Source of the DNA: an uncultured Erythrobacteraceae bacterium
Lineage (GTDB): Bacteria; Pseudomonadota; Alphaproteobacteria; Sphingomonadales; Sphingomonadaceae
DNA: 14,298 nt
NCBI GenBank assembly: GCA_950071875.1
Contig: CATMNW010000026.1
Coordinates: forward strand, 1 to 14,298
Direction: 5' to 3'
The translations under genes and the position numbers were made by a program. Positions 12,241 to 14,298 of this stretch are shown here, piece after piece (position 1 is the first letter of the stretch; each line of letters opens with the position of its first letter). Below the pieces are notes generated by a model that was not told the DNA's origin, searched no databases, and saw nothing but the letters and a program-made list of their open reading frames with translations.

Positions 12241-12269
12241 AAGGCACTCCGTGGGATTCTAAGTGCCTT
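12241..12269. promoter_or_regulatory. Inverted repeat upstream of the 11215-12237 gene
   Basis: AAGGCACT (12241-12248) and AGTGCCTT (12262-12269) form a perfect 8-bp inverted repeat with 13 bases between. It overlaps the ribosome-binding region (GGAG, 12247-12250 on the minus strand) of the start at 12237. It could be a repressor operator, or a hairpin hiding the ribosome site. There is no T-run after it, so it is not a normal terminator for the methyltransferase gene. Confidence 0.4.
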
Positions 12270-12329
12270 TTAGGATGATTTCCGAACTATCCCAACGCGG
12301 GTCGGAAAGTCTCCGCGATCATGCCCGTT

Positions 12330-14298
12330 CTACGCCGCATACTTCCCCTCGCCTGTCCGGCGCGCCAGCCCGACACCTGCCAAGGCATCGAGGACGGGCC
12401 GAATGGTCGCAGCCCGCTTGCCCTTAAAGGCACGCGCGATGTCCTGCGCTGCGAGGGGTTCTGGAGAACTGGATAATATGGACTGCACAGCGCCGATCTG
12501 CGCTGGCAGGTCCTTGGGCCAAGTAATGATATTGTCAGGCAGCGGGGCCGCAGTCTCGCCCAGATCCAGTCTTTCGTTGACGGGAGCCTGGTAGCCCGGA
12601 TCTTGGAATTCGGGGCGGAGATATCGGATCAGACCGCGCGATTCCTCGGTGGCGCGTTCGCGGTTGAGCGCGACGAGGCGGGCGAGGATTTCTTCCTCCG
12701 GCAGGTCCGCTGGCCAACCGTAGGCTTCTGCCACGGCGGTATCGATTGCATCGTGATGGCGGCGGATCAGAGTAACCAGGCCGCGGTCGTGAATGTCGCG
12801 TTCGGTGTCGGACAGCGCGCGGCCAGCGCGCAAGGCATCGAGCACATTATAAAGCTTGGTAAGGGTCAGATCATCGTGCTGGGCGAGCACACGCTTGCGT
12901 AACGCATCGAGCGCTTCCGCCTCGTTGCGGACCTTGCTTACAAGCGGATCGGGCACGTCGGCCGGAAATGGGAATGGGTCGAAGCAACGCGATTTTACAT
13001 ATACCGGGTCGTTTCCCATGCCCAGCCATCCCCCGCTGGCGAGCGCCCATGGGATATGAAAGCGGCTAGACAACACACCGAGGTTAAACGCATCAGCCGA
13101 GGCTATTGCGATAAGCTTATTGTCTGGAACAGTCCCATTCGGGAGGAATTGGAACACACGGTGCTTGGCCGTCTCTACGGTGGCAATGTAGCGTTCGCAC
13201 CCGTGTAAAGCCTTGCGAATCTCGCTGCGCTGCTCTCCGAATAGCCACCAATTTTCTCGATAAGATGCTCGGTTATTAGCATCGCGGTGCGGCTTCACTT
13301 CCTCATGGATATGTTGCCATATTGAGGGGTGCCGCTCACGCAGCTCTGTTTCGCTAAGGCCGTAGGTGTCGATGACCATGACACCGCGCGGGCGAGCCAT
13401 CAGGTCCTTGCCATTACGGTATTCGAAAATCACTTGCGGCTCGTTACCGATACCCGAACGGATACGCGGTTTATCCTCACTTTGTCCGCCCACAATATTA
13501 ATCGAATAGGGGTCGAGACGCTCAGCTTGCTCCGGTGCGACGATGAAGCCGGAGCCGTGCAGCTTCACGCCGGGCGAACAAAGTTCATCATTCGCCTTCA
13601 GCGTAACCGCCTTGGTCACATCCGCTCCGACCCGCAGATCCGGACCGATACGGCCCGTTTCCTCTGTGAACAGAATGGTGTCGGGCGCACCGCTCTCGTC
13701 AATTACCCTGCGCAGCAGGCCCTCACTCTGCTTGTTTGCGGGAACGCCAACGGTCATCGCGATGCGCACCGCAGCGCCATCTTTCTCGTCCACCCACGGG
13801 TGGTTGGGAATGGCATAGGTTAGGGTGACGCCCTTCTTGGCGTCGAGGTGTTTTGCAGTGACCCTGCGACTGAAGACCTGCGTGATGGAATTGGTGGTGA
13901 CGAAGCCAAAGCGACGGGCATTGTCGGCGCGAACTGCGTTGGCCGCGCGGTCCCACCAATGCATGACGAAATCCGCGCTTTCGGGCACGTCGGACACCTT
14001 GAATAGGGCATCGAAATAGCCGTCGCCGAGCCTCTCGCGCACGTCCTTTCCACCGATAAATGGCGGGTTGCCGACGATAAAATCCGCCTTGGGCCATTTG
14101 GCCGCTCTGGGATTCGGATAGAGCCAGCTTTCCACGCGCGCAGTTTCATCCGGCACCGGCTTACCGGTAACCGGATGGGACTTCGTCGTCTCGCCGTCCC
14201 AGCGGGAAATGGGCCGGTTTTCTTCGTCCCGCTCGAGCACTTTCTCGTCATACTCAATCAACGCATCGCGGTGTTCGATAGGGCGCAGGCCGGTAAGG
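12330..14298 (-). CDS. MmeI-like adenine-specific DNA methyltransferase, C-terminal part
   Basis: The frame is open to the window edge, so the 5' end is missing; about 655 residues are visible. The catalytic motif IV of N6-adenine methyltransferases is clear: DFIVGNPPFIGGKDVRERLG (NPPF codons at 14058-14069). It is followed by GYFDALFKVSDVPESADFVM and FGFVTTNSITQ, as in MmeI-type (type IIL) proteins. A target-recognition region follows in the middle. The tail has the MmeI C-terminal pattern AYGWPADLPEEEILARLVAL and a probable winged-helix segment ending LAGVGLARRTGEGKYA. The AdoMet motif and any N-terminal nuclease would lie outside the window, so a restriction-modification fusion cannot be told from a lone methyltransferase. 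It lies on the leading side of the candidate oriT; modification of incoming DNA is a plausible role. Confidence 0.88.
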   Translation of the reverse strand, partial: LTGLRPIEHRDALIEYDEKVLERDEENRPISRWDGETTKSHPVTGKPVPDETARVESWLYPNPRAAKWPKADFIVGNPPFIGGKDVRERLGDGYFDALFKVSDVPESADFVMHWWDRAANAVRADNARRFGFVTTNSITQVFSRRVTAKHLDAKKGVTLTYAIPNHPWVDEKDGAAVRIAMTVGVPANKQSEGLLRRVIDESGAPDTILFTEETGRIGPDLRVGADVTKAVTLKANDELCSPGVKLHGSGFIVAPEQAERLDPYSINIVGGQSEDKPRIRSGIGNEPQVIFEYRNGKDLMARPRGVMVIDTYGLSETELRERHPSIWQHIHEEVKPHRDANNRASYRENWWLFGEQRSEIRKALHGCERYIATVETAKHRVFQFLPNGTVPDNKLIAIASADAFNLGVLSSRFHIPWALASGGWLGMGNDPVYVKSRCFDPFPFPADVPDPLVSKVRNEAEALDALRKRVLAQHDDLTLTKLYNVLDALRAGRALSDTERDIHDRGLVTLIRRHHDAIDTAVAEAYGWPADLPEEEILARLVALNRERATEESRGLIRYLRPEFQDPGYQAPVNERLDLGETAAPLPDNIITWPKDLPAQIGAVQSILSSSPEPLAAQDIARAFKGKRAATIRPVLDALAGVGLARRTGEGKYAA

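Noticed and set aside
1..14298. CRISPR arrays, tRNA or rRNA genes, complete insertion sequences
   Set aside because: No regularly spaced direct repeats, no tRNA-like cloverleaf with a T-loop, and no transposase flanked by terminal inverted repeats were seen on either strand.

Overview
The window is GC-rich (roughly 60% or more), tightly packed and almost entirely transcribed from the minus strand. The protein types suggest an alphaproteobacterium, most likely a sphingomonad relative; this is inferred from resemblance and was not tested by search. It looks like accessory DNA: an arsenic-resistance operon, then cargo genes, then a plasmid or integrative-element mobilisation module, ending inside a large DNA methyltransferase gene. 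No rRNA, tRNA or CRISPR array was seen.

Layout. 1-912 (minus): arsR-arsC-arsB operon with arsB cut by the window edge; two near-identical palindromic sites 39 bp apart lie in its promoter. 1152-1901 (minus): a protein with the HUH motif of single-strand DNA endonucleases. 1902-2224: no convincing intact gene, several small hairpins and a possible gene remnant. 2225-2788 (plus): an unrecognised protein, the only convincing plus-strand gene. 2789-3461: about 670 bp without a gene, packed with hairpins, including a candidate multi-branch structure (2959-3120) and a very long hairpin (3304-3343).

3501-7726 (minus): five genes. Reading 5' to 3' on the minus strand these are a DnaQ-type 3'-5' exonuclease with a small extra C-terminal domain, a second 3'-5' exonuclease of the PolB-like type, a structured leader ending in an intrinsic terminator, a phage-type protein of unknown role, and two unrecognised proteins. 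7946-11091 (minus): an 874-residue relaxase of the MOBP/TraI type with an LPD7-like domain, overlapping by 4 bp a ribbon-helix-helix accessory protein of the NikA/TraJ/MobC kind. Directly upstream, at 11148-11172, an inverted repeat followed by CATCCTGC matches the IncP-type nic consensus YATCCTG|Y and is a strong oriT candidate.

11215-12237 (minus): an unrecognised protein whose first ~55 codons appear to be in the wrong frame (two compensating indels or frameshifting). 12330-14298 (minus, partial): the C-terminal ~655 residues of an MmeI-like adenine-specific DNA methyltransferase.

The right-hand part reads as one mobilisation unit. The accessory protein would bind the inverted repeat, the relaxase would cut at nic, and the strand would leave with the methyltransferase side first. 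No type IV secretion or coupling-protein gene is present here, so the element would need helper functions or has them outside the window. The two exonucleases and three unknown proteins downstream of the relaxase may be part of the transfer or DNA-processing function, or an undescribed accessory cassette; the sequence alone does not decide.
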